This document shows positions 46,019-58,835 of a stretch of DNA of 64,000 nucleotides, in pieces (positions within the stretch are counted from its first letter, which is position 1; the number at the start of each line of letters is the position of its first letter). The DNA is from Kalaharituber pfeilii (Eukaryota; Ascomycota; Pezizomycetes; Pezizales; Pezizaceae). The position numbers were made by a program, and so were the translations under genes. A model generated the notes under the pieces. It did not search any database and was not told the origin of the DNA. It was given only the letters and a program-made list of their open reading frames with translations. The stretch is taken from assembly GCA_015179045.1 (NCBI GenBank), contig WHUZ01000123.1, forward strand, positions 1 to 64,000, written 5' to 3'.

Positions 46019-47488
46019 ATGTCTAATGACGGCGATACAAATTTCCCACTGCCTCCTGGCCCTGTGCGGCCTTCGGACTATCTCAGAGTGGAGCACCGGG
46101 ATCCTGAGCCGGTTGATATAGTGGATAAAGAGCAACAAGAGGCTTTGGTTGGTACCTGTCCTGGACATCCCTTCAAGCCTTCAGGCGCACTTGAGCTTTT
46201 GTATGCTTGGGTCATTTTTGAGGAGGCGGATTAATCTAATGCAATCCTTGGTGGGCTTAGAGAGCTATACGGCAATTTCTAAAAGTTCGGACCAGCTACG
46301 ATGTGTTACCAGTGAGCTTTCGATTGGTCATACTAGATACATCACTGCTAGTCAACAAGAGTCTGGCTATTCTGGTCCAAAATGGTAAATAGATCCCGAA
46401 AGCCGCACGAAGGGCAAAACTGCTGCCAATCCCCTGAATACTCGGTTGAGTCGGAGTATGCCATTCGACTGACTGTGCCTCTGTGAAATAGCCATCGTGT
46501 CCGCCCCGCTTTGGGATTCGAAGAGGTCGAGATTTGCAGGTTTACTTACATCGTCAGACTATATCAATGTCATCCAGTACTATTGGCAGTTTCCAGAAGC
46601 AATGAAAGAGATTGATAAGTTTAGACTTGACAGCTTGAGGGGTATGTGCATTCTTTTGGTGGACGTCCAGGTTCACATGTATCTGACATGCTTGTTTTTT
46701 TGTGGTAGAGGTTGAAAAGGCCATCGGAGCCAATCCTCCCGAGACTGTGTCGATCCATCCGATGAAACCTCTTTATGAGGCTTGTCGCCGCATGCTCAAG
46801 TCCCGAGCTCGCCGTATACCGCTGGTAGATGTCGACGACGAAACAAAGCAGGATATGGTTGTGAGCGTACTCACGCAGTACCGAATACTGAAATTCGTTG
46901 CAGTCAATGTGAAGGAGACTGGGATGCTGCGGAAGCCTCTATGTGATATCGGTGTAGGGACGTATGAGGGCCTGTCAACAGCGAGTATGGATACACCGGT
47001 TATTGATGTTATTCATACACTTGTGAGAAAAAAGATCTCGAGTGTCCCAATCGTGGATTCAAACGGTACGTCCAATTTCACTTTTGTAGTTCTGCTCCGC
47101 AGTGTGTAGTACTAACCAGATACTGTAGGTGTTGTTCTCAACGTCTATGAGGCCATTGACATCCTGTCGCTTATCAAAAATGGCACATATGATGAGCTGG
47201 GACTGACCGTCGGTGAAGCTCTTCTGAAGCGCCCGGACGTATGTGGTTTCTTACCCTCTAACAATTAACTTTATACTGACGTCTCATGGCTAGGACTTTC
47301 CTGGTGTTCATACATGTTCAGAACATGATCGCCTCGATACCATATTTGATGCTATACGGCGAGGTAGAGTCCATCGTCTAATAGTGGTCGATGGAGAAAA
47401 TCGACTCAAGGGAATGGTGACGTTAAGTGACATTTTACAGTACTTGCTCCTTGAAGGTGAAGGGGATTTCGAAGGCGATTCTGATTAA
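46019..47488 (+). CDS. SNF4: AMP-activated protein kinase gamma subunit (SNF4 type)
   Basis: Six exons: 46019-46147, 46261-46384, 46492-46641, 46709-47065, 47129-47238, 47294-47488. Introns are 113, 107, 67, 63 and 55 bp, all GT...TAG with CTAAT, CTGAC or CTAAC branch-like sites. The spliced frame is 1,065 nt and gives 354 residues, the normal size for fungal Snf4. Four CBS motifs bind adenine nucleotides: about 45-130 ([41 protein letters not shown]), 146-208 ([23 protein letters not shown]), 217-282 ([20 protein letters not shown]) and 292-345 ([19 protein letters not shown]). The product is the regulatory subunit of the SNF1/AMPK heterotrimer, which controls the glucose-starvation response. 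The start is the first ATG in the frame. No inactivating change is seen, so this is an intact housekeeping gene. Confidence 0.95.
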
Positions 47489-50400
47489 AGACGATGCCTT
47501 CATCGTTATATTCAGAGGTTCTATGAGGGTTCCACATTTCTATTGATATGGACGCTGTTAAGATTATGGTTATCTCTTGACAGATGGATAACGGGCTGGA
47601 CTGTACTTATGCTTCGCCCTGTTCGTTCCCGTTTATATCAGAACCTACTCTAAGCTAATGTATATTTCCATTCTTTCTTGTCTACTTTACCTCTGACTTT
47701 ACCCTAAGCTGTTTGTCCGATCTGCCGGACTTCCTTGGATATGTTTCTGGGCACTAAAACATGTTATCTAGTCTTTTCTAAGTTTCTATTATGTTACTAT
47801 GCTCCCTCAGAAGTGTCTTATATTCCCTCTCTGTTATCGAGAGTGCGAATATAGTATGCAGCTGGCGCTCTCTGATTTTTTTACTGCTATTTCCTATTTC
47901 AACTCCTACTTTTGGTATTACATTTTATAATCTATTGTCCTATGCTGCGTTTCATCTATTGCGATATCTCGTGCCAATGTAAATCTTTGCTGGACTCAAT
48001 TGACTGAGATAAATTGACTGATGTATTTATACAAGTGTTTCCAGTCCGTGTTTCGAGTTCAGGGTAAACTGCTTCCGCATGTCCAACTCTGACCAACTGT
48101 TATTCTCAAATACTTCATACTCCCCAACTTTCCCACTCGCAACAATTTACATGTGCAATACCATGTTTGGGATATCGCTACCTTGTGAGCGATTTGGTAT
48201 TCAGTGCTGCTTTTTTGGCTAGTGACCCCGGTCGAATGCGCAAGATAATGTACTCGTACAAATAGTCATAAACCAGCTAACTGTGTGGCTTGTACATTTC
48301 CTTACCTTACCTACTCACGTCGCCCATGAATTATCATGCCCTGCAAGAGAAAAGTTCGCCTTCAGTCCAGGATAAAATCAATTTGCAGTATAGCACTGCC
48401 TGCGCAAGCATCCAACGTGCAATAATTCAGGTAGGGTTCCAAGTAGGCCCACAAGCCATAATGATATGGCTTGCATCAGCGGGTCACCGTAGTGACGGCA
48501 GCAAGCCATACACAAGGCCTCGATCCCGATCTTGATCGTAACCATAGTTGGGGTGCCAGTGTCGACCTTACAGGCTGCTGCAGGAAACCCAGCTATGGAG
48601 AAATCTACTTTACTCGTGGTATTTACAAGCACTGTAATTTATCTCGCGGTAGATGTACTTACGTCTGATTTGCTATTGTCATGGCGCGCACATTTACATA
48701 CTTGTACATATAAGTATGGTGCATGTGTCAGAGGGACCATAACGCAGGTCTTGTGAAAGATAAATATAATATCGGTAGCTGGTCAAGCTCAGTGGCCCCT
48801 CTACTTGCCCTGACAGCGGGAAATGTCAATGGAACGGCGCTCTTAGTTCCTATTCGGTGATATAGGACAGATGCGATTGGGTCGCCTACCATCGTGATCA
48901 TGCAGAATAAATCCGCCAGTTAGCGGCTATTGAGCTTTGCCCAGGCAACATGGTGCCGTGTCTGCTGGCGCCGCTGCGGTTGCGACTGGGTGGGATAATT
49001 TAATAAGCATGTGCGTGGTGAGATGTGCATAGGTACAGGCTGACAATCTGGTCCCTGATGGAATGAAGTACGAAGTGGATAGTACTGAATGTTGGGGGGT
49101 AGTGGAGGCGCAGAATATGGGGGTGCATGCGTATCAAGCAGGCGAGTACCAACTCGAGAGCCTCATGCCAAGATCCTCCACCTCGATACTTCGTTGGTGT
49201 TCTTTTTGTATCATTGACTAGCACAGTAGACTCCTGGCATAACGTGTTAGCCTGTCTATGTTCATCATCATTTCGGTGATCGTAAAGACTATGCGCATCA
49301 ATGCGGCTGGTGCTCTGTGACACAAAGAAGCTCAATTTAGGGCTCTGATGCGGTGCTTCCCTGTGCTGTGGCTGGCTTCTGTGTTCCCTTGGTGAATGTG
49401 AGACAGTGGTGGGCATCAAACGTTCAATCTCCGACTATAATCACCGCTTAGATCAGCAAGCTACTCTGTACTGTAATTCTAAATATACTTTAGGTTGGTC
49501 ACTGCAGTGGCGCTCGACTTCAAGCAGCTAGAGCTTGGCATGAGACTAGGTCACAATATTGGGTGTCGGATCTGTTTTCTCACGGTTCAAGACAGCTATT
49601 TCCTAAAGACTTTACGGTGCTCGTGTCACTGGATTCGGCACAGGAGATGAGGCTCGCCTGACAGTTCCACTTGCATCACTGGAATTACCTACCCAGCAAC
49701 TGGGATGGGTTGACTCGACAAGAGGAATTGTCTCTTTTTGTACTACCCCGTGCATTGTGGATAGGCTTATTATTGCATGTTTTGTGGCGGTTTCGGATAG
49801 GTAAGCTAAACTTTAGCGATATGAAGTTCTGTTGAATTGACGCTTTCCCTCCAACTATTAGGTATTGGGTATGACAAGTGAGACGTGAGCCATGTGCCAT
49901 ATCCATGTACATATGCCACATGTGATTTAGTGATCTGTGAATTCGAAACTCAGGATTTTTCGGTGCATAGATTGTAGATGGGAGCTATTGCACGCGATCT
50001 GAGGACAGAGTTTTCTATGATACTTCCTCGATCAAGTATTTTGAGAAACTATAGGAAGGAAAAAGAAATTTATTCGAAAAATCCCGTTTAGGATTGATGA
50101 TACTTACATTTAGTAGTATTATCTTGTTCGAAATGGGGACTAATGATCCTGGTACATTTCAATGTGCGGGGCTGTTCTAGATCTTGAACAAATAGCAGCT
50201 CGCAAAACCCACTAGAATTCGGTATGGCCATGATCCAATGTACTGTACTCTACTGCACTCGAATACAACAGGGGCTTATACCTAAGTTCTTAGCACACTG
50301 GCTTGCACTGACGCTGTCTCGGCTAAGATCGTATGTAACACATGCAGTTACTATTGAGCCGAAAAAGTGAAGTAAGGAAAAGAAAGCATTGAGAATGAAC

Positions 50401-53400
50401 AACCGAAAAAGCACTTCTGTCAAGCCATAGGGGATGAGGCATGAGACGTAAGACAACCGGCGATTCCTCACTTCTGGAAGAATGGTGGCATGTACAGCTA
50501 CGGGACAAGGTAGGTAAACAGAGTACCTAACAGTGCGGAGATATGCGCTGTAAGTGAAGCAGGAGGGGGGAGATCTTAGAGCTCGGAGGCGCTAATACCG
50601 GGCAGAGGTGAAGTACATATGCATAGCAGTGGTACGTTTCTGTGCAGAATGCTTTTCTAATCTGGTTGGGTGCTTTTACGTTGGGACATGGTCCTGGATT
50701 TGGAGAGCAATCTGCCGTGCAAGGTCATGGACAGCCTTGTATGTAGGCAGCCCGAAAGGTGTTCAACGATCTGCGGCAAGGAATCATCATGTCGCCAGCT
50801 TGTTGTATTGAGCTTAGGCTCCAATTGCAATGCCCCAACATTGAGTTGTCATGGCGGTAAGTTCAAGTTGAACTTCATTCACCCTCAACATATACCCAGG
50901 CGCTAAGTAGGGAATTTGGCTAGCGAGATGCCGATTTAGAAGGCTTGTGAAATAAGACCACGGATACAGATATTTACAACAATCTTATGATTCACCTTAG
51001 ATGCTTTCCTGTTTTGGGCTGGATTTATTCAGGGTACCAATCAGTGGTACTCACACTAATTGCACAGCCGTGAAATGTTGATCTGGAATCCGCTAGATTT
51101 TCTGTGCGAGCTCATGATAGAGGCCTAGAGGAGATGCGCACTATTAAGTACCAATTTGAGAAACAGGCCTATCCAAGGCATAGAAACCCACTATCCTGTC
51201 TTGTTCGTTTGCAGTGATCCCTGTCTACTGCAGACGACATTGCAGACGTGGATCTTGGCCGGCGGATTAGCTGAAAACTGACAGATTGCAGTTGGATCTA
51301 AGTCACGAGACTGTGATGTTGATGTCTGACGAGCCCAGACTATTGCCTGGAGGCCTTTGTTCGGCCGGATGATAATAGTCATATGTTGGGTCAAGTGTCT
51401 GAAGTCGCAAATTCGGATCCATGAATAATGATGAGATTACGAAAAATTCTCTTCAGAAGTAATAGGTTGGGTCTGGAAGCACTAGTATTGGAGTGCAAGC
51501 GCTTATGTTTCGCCCGCTTGGGAGCACTACTCAAGATGTAATTACGCTTACACATTCGAGGAAGCTCATCGAATACTGGGAGTACCTTAATCTGTCCTCG
51601 TGCTCACCTTTGGAAAAGTATCACAAGTACATCAGCTAAATGAATATATGTAATCAAAGACTGCTCATCTCAGCAGCCTTGAGGGTAATCGTCAATTTAT
51701 CAGCATTGATAAGCACAGCGAAGTACACAAAGGACGTCGTGGCGCTGTGGTCATTTCGTATAGCATATTGGAAGCCTCACTCAGAATATAGGTACAGTAC
51801 AGTATTGATATTGATGCAGCCCTACAGCTTACACCTTCCCTTTCATTTCCATCTATGTATTGTAATGTTGTCCAGGAGGTTTTGAGACTTGTCTGATTCA
51901 CATTGCATACGCCATATGTACTATACGCCTACTCTCTCTCGGTGCCAGTTCCAGGGATGTGGCCCAAGGGTGGGGGGCCACAGAGGCTCAAGGCTCAAGT
52001 TCAGGACACTTCGCGGACGGAAAGGTGATACAACTTCCTAAAATGGTATTTGTAAGCCCTATGGGATGCTCTCAAGACCCAAGGCTATTTGCGTTCGAGT
52101 ATCTACATGCGTCCACATGCGCAAGGCGCAACTGGTGTAGCTACACTTCTATAAAGACGTTGCGGCATCACTGTGGCGCCTACTGCCAAGTAAGTACGTA
52201 TGTATATTTGCAACTGGATCCCCATTTGTCGGTATCATACTTGACATCAGCTGGGGTTCAGTTATAACCGTTCGTAGGATGAAAACAAAGTAAAAAAGTA
52301 ATGAAAGAATAAAATATCTTGTTCGCATCTCATAACATCACACTGGAACTGTCCTATTTGGCCTAGTGCATGCAATGGTACTTTGACCCTCTTCAAGAGC
52401 AGCCAATTTCTTCATTTCTTACTTGTTTTTTCGTTTTTTTCCATTGGCCATTCCAAAATCAGCATGAAGCCGAGAAATGTATAGAGTCTACAAGTAGCGG
52501 GTCGTCTACAATAAAAGAAGAGAAAATTGGAAATCGGCCCGAGTGTGGCCTCCCTCAGCCGGGGAGTGCTGTGTGATTTCTGGTTATAAATTTTGAAAGT
52601 TTAAGCAAAACTGTGGTAGCTTGCTATCCTGGTTTTCACGAACCTTTGTGCGGGCCGTTACAGTACGGGCAAGGGGTAGTCAGGGCGCCGTAGAACGAGG
52701 GTGATGGTAGTGGTGGTGGTGGGTGGGAGGACATTCAGGTGTGAAAGTACGAATAGTAAGGCGAGTACAGTAAGCATGGGACAACGATGAGTACGTGGAC
52801 GCGGACGTGGACGTGGACGTGGACGTGGACAGTGACAGCTCAGCAAGGGGCAATTAGGCACTTCCGGGGTTCCAGAAGCGGAGAGAATGCGAAGGTAGAT
52901 GGATGGCCGGGCGGGGCGTCGGTTCGGATTGAGATGTGTTAGTTACTAGTAGGGTGCCTGTGTATGTGTGTAAGATGCTGCAATTCATGGAAATCGTGGA
53001 CTGGATTGGAATTTGCATCTCTAATAGGAAGGGTTCAGCGGCCGCTTCTAGTTTATGTATGTATGCAGGATCAGTAGAAGTATAAGGGAAGTACCTGTAA
53101 GAGAATGGAAGGTCTAGCTCTCCGCCTCCCTTCACCTACATTTGTCCACTCCAAAGAAAGCAGTCCTGTGGTCATGACATGACGCCCAGTTCACCTCTCT
53201 GCAGAACAGGAGATCATGCTATGAGCCCCGCGCGTCGAAAGAACAAATTAAACATGTGCCGAATAGCAAGTTAGCCCAGGCAAACAACCCCCTTACTTAC
53301 TACCACAGCCACGATTCAAAAAATTTCTGTGCTGAACGGTACATACATCTCTCGAGTATGTGTACATGCACCCATCCGGTCCAGATGGCAATTGACTCAT

Positions 53401-54000
53401 ACGGGTTGCTCTAAGGCCGTTGACCAGTAGTTCGGTTGGCGAGGGCAAAGCTCTGGGGCATAGCCTTACTGACTGGGTTACTGTTCAGTCACAAATATAC
53501 CAAATTAGGTGATTGTTTCGAATTTTCTTTGTAGCGATCTGTTCGGAATGTTGTGTGGGAACAGAGCCTTTCGAAGGTTCATGTTCAAGCTTTGGGACGG
53601 TGGCTCAATTATTCTCAGGTACAGAATCTATGTGGCATACAGATATACGGAGACGTCTCCTCCGTCTATTCCTCCCTTCCCATCTCAACGGTCGTTTCCA
53701 CTGCTTTCCTAATTCTGCATCCGTCAGTTGGTGTAAGTAATGGGGATCATTGATAATCCCGCAAAATATATGTTTATACTTACGTATCTATGAATATTAT
53801 TGGAAAATAAATAAGTAAATAAATAAAACTTGCAGCAGATGGAGAAGATCTGTAAGGGCTTGTGCATGGTACACAATATCACAGTTCGTTTTGCAGTCGG
53901 CAAAACACTGGATAAACCTGAGTCGTGATATTTGGTGGATTGATCACGGGCAAAATGCCCTGATGCAAACTACTAAGAAGTGGTATGCATGACTGACAGA
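47489..54000. other. 6.5-kb gene-poor stretch
   Basis: No ORF here is convincing by length, composition or motif. The longest is a 139-codon minus ORF at 49000-49419 with no recognisable domain. There is a (GTGGAC)6 hexanucleotide repeat at 52795-52830 and an AAAT-rich microsatellite at about 53806-53828. Composition is unbiased and transposon homology is not apparent, unlike the first 39 kb, so long UTRs, non-coding RNA or small multi-exon genes could be hidden here. Confidence 0.5.
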
Positions 54001-55065
54001 CTAGCATTTAGGAGTAAAAAGCTTTCTTTCATGCATGAAAAGAGTAACGAGAATTTTTGTCCCAAACTCCACTGAAGAAAAAAGTGCAGTAATTGAAGAA
54101 GTGGAAGTGTGGGAGGGAAAAAAAAAAAAAAAAAAAAAAAATTCAATAGCAAAATTCCAGGTATATTTGGGAAGACAGAAAGTGAAGTTGAGGATATTAA
54201 ATGTCCCAGAGCAACAGGTACAGAAACTAAAACATAAAGAAAACGAAAGTTCCTCCGATTATTCTGCCTCTCCAGTCACCCAAATTTCCAGAACATCGCC
54301 GTTATATCTGATATCTTTCTCCAGCACATCAAAGATGCAACAAATTTAAAAATAAAAGAAAAGAAAAACTTCTCTGGTTTTCCCCAGCAACCACCCTTAT
54401 ACACATACAAACATCGATATCCCAAAGCAGAAGATTATAATAACAAAAGCTGAAAACAACGAACATACTGAATAAAGACAAACAAGCCGCCATGTAATTG
54501 ACGAAAAGGAAAACCGGGTCCAATGTGAATAATGCAATATTCGTAATAATGATGCTTACACTCCCCTTGTCTGATTTTTTCCTCTTTAGTCCACCACAGC
54601 CTCCAGAAACCGTCTTTTTGTTTATGTTTAAAAGATCAAGAAGAAAAGTGCCAAAGACAGCCAAGAAAGGACCACAAATTGGAGTATGGCATTCATGTTA
54701 ATCGATTAAGTGCGAAGATTGGCAGAAGGGAGATGGCATATCTCTCTAGCTGGCCATATGGCAATAAAGAAAATATTGGAGGCCCAAAATGGCCTACGAC
54801 ACGGTATAGACAAACGTGAATGATAACAATAGGGTAATAATAGGAAAGAGTAGTCATGAGTACAATAGCAGTCGGAAAAACCCACCGATGAGAAATACAA
54901 TGTATGATATATAGCAGATAAAAGTATCGCTATAATACTATATAAGCAGGAAAGAAAAGCAAAATGAACAATCATAAAACCCCTCGCGCCAACCAAAAAA
55001 AAAAAAAAAAAAAAAAAAAAAAGAAATCCAATTCAAATCAGAAAAATGGGATATGAATTCACTGC
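54001..55065. other. Region downstream of MUB1/samB
   Basis: Probably 3' UTR and spacer. It contains two long A runs on the plus strand (about 54118-54140 and 54996-55022). The only ORFs (for example 54035-54349, interrupted by a poly-Lys run from the A tract) look accidental. Confidence 0.45.
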
Positions 55066-56805
55066 TTATTGTTGAGCCGCAGCAACACACCAATGCCTGT
55101 GATAAACCCATGCACTCTTTTGACATTCTTTACTGCAGTACTTGGTGCGTCGGCACCTGCGGCATTTTGCAAACTGCCTTGTATATTGTTCCCATTTTCC
55201 ACACTCGTAGTATGCACATTGACGAATTCCACCTCTTGAATCATCCTTCCTGCAAAGGTTGCGCATGACAACCCCAGCCCAATATTGCATCTCAGGGGGA
55301 TGATGCCTAACAGTGAATTTCTCCACAAGTGGGAAAATGTTGTAATCATCTGGAATGAGATATTCCTCTTGAACTGGGAGAGGGACGTAATTTTTAATTG
55401 CAACTGGATCTTCATCGAGTAGGTGAATTTCATTGCTGATCGAAAGGTTAGGTACGAGATGCGACTTCTGGAAGTACGTTCTCAGATTGCAGTATTTCGA
55501 TACATATGCCAGCAATTGTAGAGATAGAAGAACATCTTCCTCTCGGGGCATGGAAGGTAGCACTACAGGTGATGATGGGTTTTCAAGGAAACGTGGATAA
55601 TTAGGTGGGTGAGGTACCACTGAAGGGACTGTGATTGTGGGAACTGGAGAAAAGCTTATGGCAGGATTAACAGGTGTGGCATGATTCATCATGCTACCAT
55701 CCAATGGGGAACGGTGAGTAATGTTGAAGGTATCTGACTCCTGATTTTCCGCACCCATTTGCGTCTCTACAGGTTCCAAAATACCGTCCTGTCCGTCCAT
55801 GGTTTCCAAGTTAGCCTGGATATCGACAATAGGTTCAGGATTGTCAGCTCTGTCAGAGACATTTGGTGCAATGTCCTCATTGTTAGCATCGTCAGATTCT
55901 CCTGACATGGATCGCTGATGCCTAATAGATGGCCTTCCACTACGGCGGGTAGTCCGAGTTGCAACGGTTGGCAAAGTATGGGGGGTGGTTGGTGAGCCAG
56001 GCTGGGATGGACCTCCATTTTGACCACCGGGTAGCATCGAAGGGAGCCTATCGATATCACGAACAGGCATGAGTACAAAACCATCAGTCACGTCTATCGC
56101 TGAAGGAGACGGTCCGGTTGGCGTCGGTTGAAGGGAAGTTGAAGCTCTGCTCGGACCACTTCGTAAAGGAAGGTGTGATGGGGAATCTTGCGATCTAATC
56201 TGGCTTAGTTGGTAACGTGCGTTGGGCGCAGGTGCAGGCGCGAGGATCCTGGGCTCATTTTGCTCTCCGAGTGACCGTGGGAATGGCAGTGGAATCTCGA
56301 TTGCTGGCGGTGGTTGCCTCCTGTGAATTCTCTCTCTGTCCGGCCTTTCAACCTTAGATTCACGCGTTCGCAAAGTATTTGCGGCGTGCTTCTTTGCATT
56401 GGCTTCTGCTTTGGATCTGACCTTTTCAATGACTCGGATGTAGTTGTCTAGAATAGTCGCGATGACTGGGACCATATCCGCCTCTACTACTCTTGTCCGA
56501 ACAGTTTCTGAGCCGCGTACACCGATATTCACCACACATTGAAATGCCAGGTTCCACATCCAAGTAACCATAATATCCTTGCTCCGACCGGCCTTCAGAA
56601 TATTTACCAATCTTTCAACTCCTCCATCGACGGTGAGAATGTCTCGGATACGGGCAGATGAGGTTGTGAGGTAGACAAGGTGCGTCAGTGAGTTTATCAG
56701 TGGTAAAGTAGAGGTACAGTCCAAAGCCCTACGGTCGTAAAGAGCCGTGGTGATGCCGACAGAGGCCTTGTTGACGTTCGGAATGCTAAAATTGACTTCT
56801 CGCAT
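55066..56805 (-). CDS. samB: MYND zinc-finger protein of the MUB1/SamB family
   Basis: A single open frame of 579 residues starting MREVNFSIPNVNKASVGI, the characteristic conserved N terminus. Residues 1-150 form an armadillo-like block (LTVDGGVERLVNIL, WNLAFQCVVNIGVRG, VVEADMVPVIATIL). Residues about 160-420 are low-complexity, rich in Pro/Ser/Glu/Arg. A conserved region follows (about 430-525, LLAYVSKYCNLRTYFQKSH, PLVEKFTVRHHPPEMQYWAG). The C terminus is a MYND finger (about 526-571) with the full Cys/His set (ending SKECQKSAWVYHRHWC). In yeast Mub1 partners Ubr2 and Rad6 in ubiquitylating Rpn4; in Aspergillus SamB affects septation and morphogenesis. The length is within the family range and the frame is intact. 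No intron is needed. Confidence 0.94.
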   Translation of the reverse strand: MREVNFSIPNVNKASVGITTALYDRRALDCTSTLPLINSLTHLVYLTTSSARIRDILTVDGGVERLVNILKAGRSKDIMVTWMWNLAFQCVVNIGVRGSETVRTRVVEADMVPVIATILDNYIRVIEKVRSKAEANAKKHAANTLRTRESKVERPDRERIHRRQPPPAIEIPLPFPRSLGEQNEPRILAPAPAPNARYQLSQIRSQDSPSHLPLRSGPSRASTSLQPTPTGPSPSAIDVTDGFVLMPVRDIDRLPSMLPGGQNGGPSQPGSPTTPHTLPTVATRTTRRSGRPSIRHQRSMSGESDDANNEDIAPNVSDRADNPEPIVDIQANLETMDGQDGILEPVETQMGAENQESDTFNITHRSPLDGSMMNHATPVNPAISFSPVPTITVPSVVPHPPNYPRFLENPSSPVVLPSMPREEDVLLSLQLLAYVSKYCNLRTYFQKSHLVPNLSISNEIHLLDEDPVAIKNYVPLPVQEEYLIPDDYNIFPLVEKFTVRHHPPEMQYWAGVVMRNLCRKDDSRGGIRQCAYYECGKWEQYTRQFAKCRRCRRTKYCSKECQKSAWVYHRHWCVAAAQQ

Positions 56806-58235
56806 TGTGGGTAGGGGCGTGACTGCGAAGTAATTGTTAACAAATAAAGCCCATCATGTTGAAATTGCTGACAGAATCTGATACTAACAAGAAGAATAGG
56901 AGAAATTCAAAGATTACAGGACAGCGAGAGTCACTCCCAGTCTAAAAGGCCGAAGTGGAGATGTGAATAGAGATGTTAATAATTTTTGTGGCAGTGAATC
57001 GGCCTTGTAGAGAGTGATAGAAGCAAATAAAGAAAATAAAATAGGTAACAAATTGGAAGGCAACTGGGAGTTGAGGGGGTTGTCCGGGTAAGGTCTATTA
57101 TTGTATCTGAGGACGGTCGGAAATTGAAGGGTAAGGAAGCCTTGGTAGTAGTAAAGCTGAGTGGTGTGTCGTGCTCAGAAACGAGACGATAGGACGGGCC
57201 GACCAGGATTATTCTACTCAAGTCGCCAAAGTTAGCAGCAGAGACAACACAGCACTTTAGAGTGGGCCGGCAGAGGAGAAAGGGTCCCCAAGCCTAGCAA
57301 CGGAGCGCACGGGGGGTACCAACAGCGGAGGGACAGGAGGCTATATCCTCCGACGGGGAGGCGACAGAGCGAGCGGTGTTATTTAGCAGTTATTGCCGCG
57401 GCTATGCCACTCTGCGGGTGGGGAGCGGGAGGGAGGCGAGAGGCTGTAGGGTAGGCTTGGGATTCACGGCGTCAATGTCGATGACCAAAAACCAGGCCCA
57501 AGATTTGCTTGGGTGGTGAGCGAAGAGAAATGTCAAGAAACTAAGAAAAAAGAAAAAGCAGTAGAAAAGGGCGGCGGAGCGACGGAGGAACAGGCAGGTT
57601 GATGGGATGGGGGAACAGGCGCGATCGGGGGGCCGGAGGGTGGGGGAGATGCAGGAAGAGTGCGACTAAAGTGTACGGAATAGCGGTCGGAGGGCGAGAA
57701 ATGAGCAGGAGGCGAGGCCTTCTTTCACTGTCCTTCTCAGTGCTCCGTACTGTACCAGTAGCGCATTACTTACTTGTTCATCATCACAGGGAGCCAGGGG
57801 TGTGCGTGCGAGCGAGGGGGCCGATGGTCGACGCTCGCTCAGTTTTTTTTTCCCGCGAGAGCACGTCGACTTGCAGCGAGCTGTTGCAGTTACGGAACTC
57901 ACGGTGTGGCGAGCGTCGAGCGAAAGTAATATTTCATTACATATTTTCGATGTGCCGTCAGGCCGAAGCTACCAAAGCCACCGCGCCGGAGCTACACCCT
58001 GCGGGCTCCACGCACCACGAGAACAGGCTCAGGGTTTCCCGCGGTGTCTATCGCTGTGTAGAGCAGAGTACAGTACATCACCGCTCTGCGGACGGCCGTT
58101 ACAATCGCACGCGAACCTCCCTGGAGGCAAAAGCACTCCAGGCAGCATGATTGCGCTATGTTAGCCCCGAGAACATCAATACTCACTGCGTGTGAGCATG
58201 TGTGCTTGCTGCATTGGCAGACACTTGCTGTTTCA
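56806..58235. promoter_or_regulatory. Upstream region of MUB1/samB
   Basis: A GC-richer, purine-rich leader and promoter zone. A plus-strand ORF of 183 codons (57599-58150) is arginine/serine-rich without a domain and is probably chance in GC-rich DNA. Confidence 0.4.
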
Positions 58236-58835
58236 TATCAGAACTGAGCTGTGTTCCAATTGGCTGCAGCTGGCATGATGGTGGTGGTGGTGGTGGTGGT
58301 GGTGGTGGTGGTGGCAAGGCAAGGGCAATCTACTAAATTTTGCAACTGCGTCGTGAGCTACGGGGACAGCATCATGGCAACGCAGCAGAGGGGAGGGGGA
58401 GGCGTAGTCTGTGGACAAGACTGTTATACATTGTTACCATGCTTTATTAAGTTTTAACCAACTTGCGCATGCTGAGGGCTAATGTTACATATGGAGCTCT
58501 TTTTATATATAGCCGCCCGTCGAGCACATGCGCAGATCACCATGTTATACATCACCAGCCGGAACTATGGGAGTTTAGCACCGCAAGCATCCGGTGGCGC
58601 AGTGAACTCATCATCCTGGACGACATATACGCGACATGTAGTTGCAACCAGACCTGAACATGTAACGAGATTCTCGGAAGATGAATCGTTTTGCTGTCTG
58701 CTAGCACGGGTTGCGCTCGAGCCTTGCAGATAGAGTGTGGGGCAAGAGGCTAGAGCCGGGATAAACTCGAAGCGTTTAGCCATATGCCATTCAACTGATG
58801 CTGGCCTTACGCTGGCATGAGACGAAGCTTGCAAC
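58236..58835. repeat. Direct repeat flanking the CRN pseudogene, left copy
   Basis: About 600 bp, highly similar to 62588-63450 (shared blocks include ATGTTACATATGGAGCTCTT and ATCACCAGCCGGAACTATGG). This copy alone has a (TGG)n expansion of about 12 units at 58279-58314. Confidence 0.85.
58279..58314 (+). repeat. (TGG)n microsatellite
   Basis: About 12 TGG units. The paralogous position near 62630 reads only ATAGTGGCGGTGACC, so the expansion followed the duplication. Confidence 0.9.

Noticed and set aside
49000..49419. 139-codon minus ORF in the gene-poor stretch
   Set aside because: No recognisable domain, splice structure or repeat relation; could be chance.
54035..54349. ORF with a poly-Lys run
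   Set aside because: The run is translation of an A homopolymer; reading through it is unlikely in a real gene.
57599..58150. 183-codon ORF upstream of MUB1/samB
   Set aside because: Arg/Ser-rich without a domain, in GC-rich promoter-like DNA, and overlapped by other equal-length ORFs.
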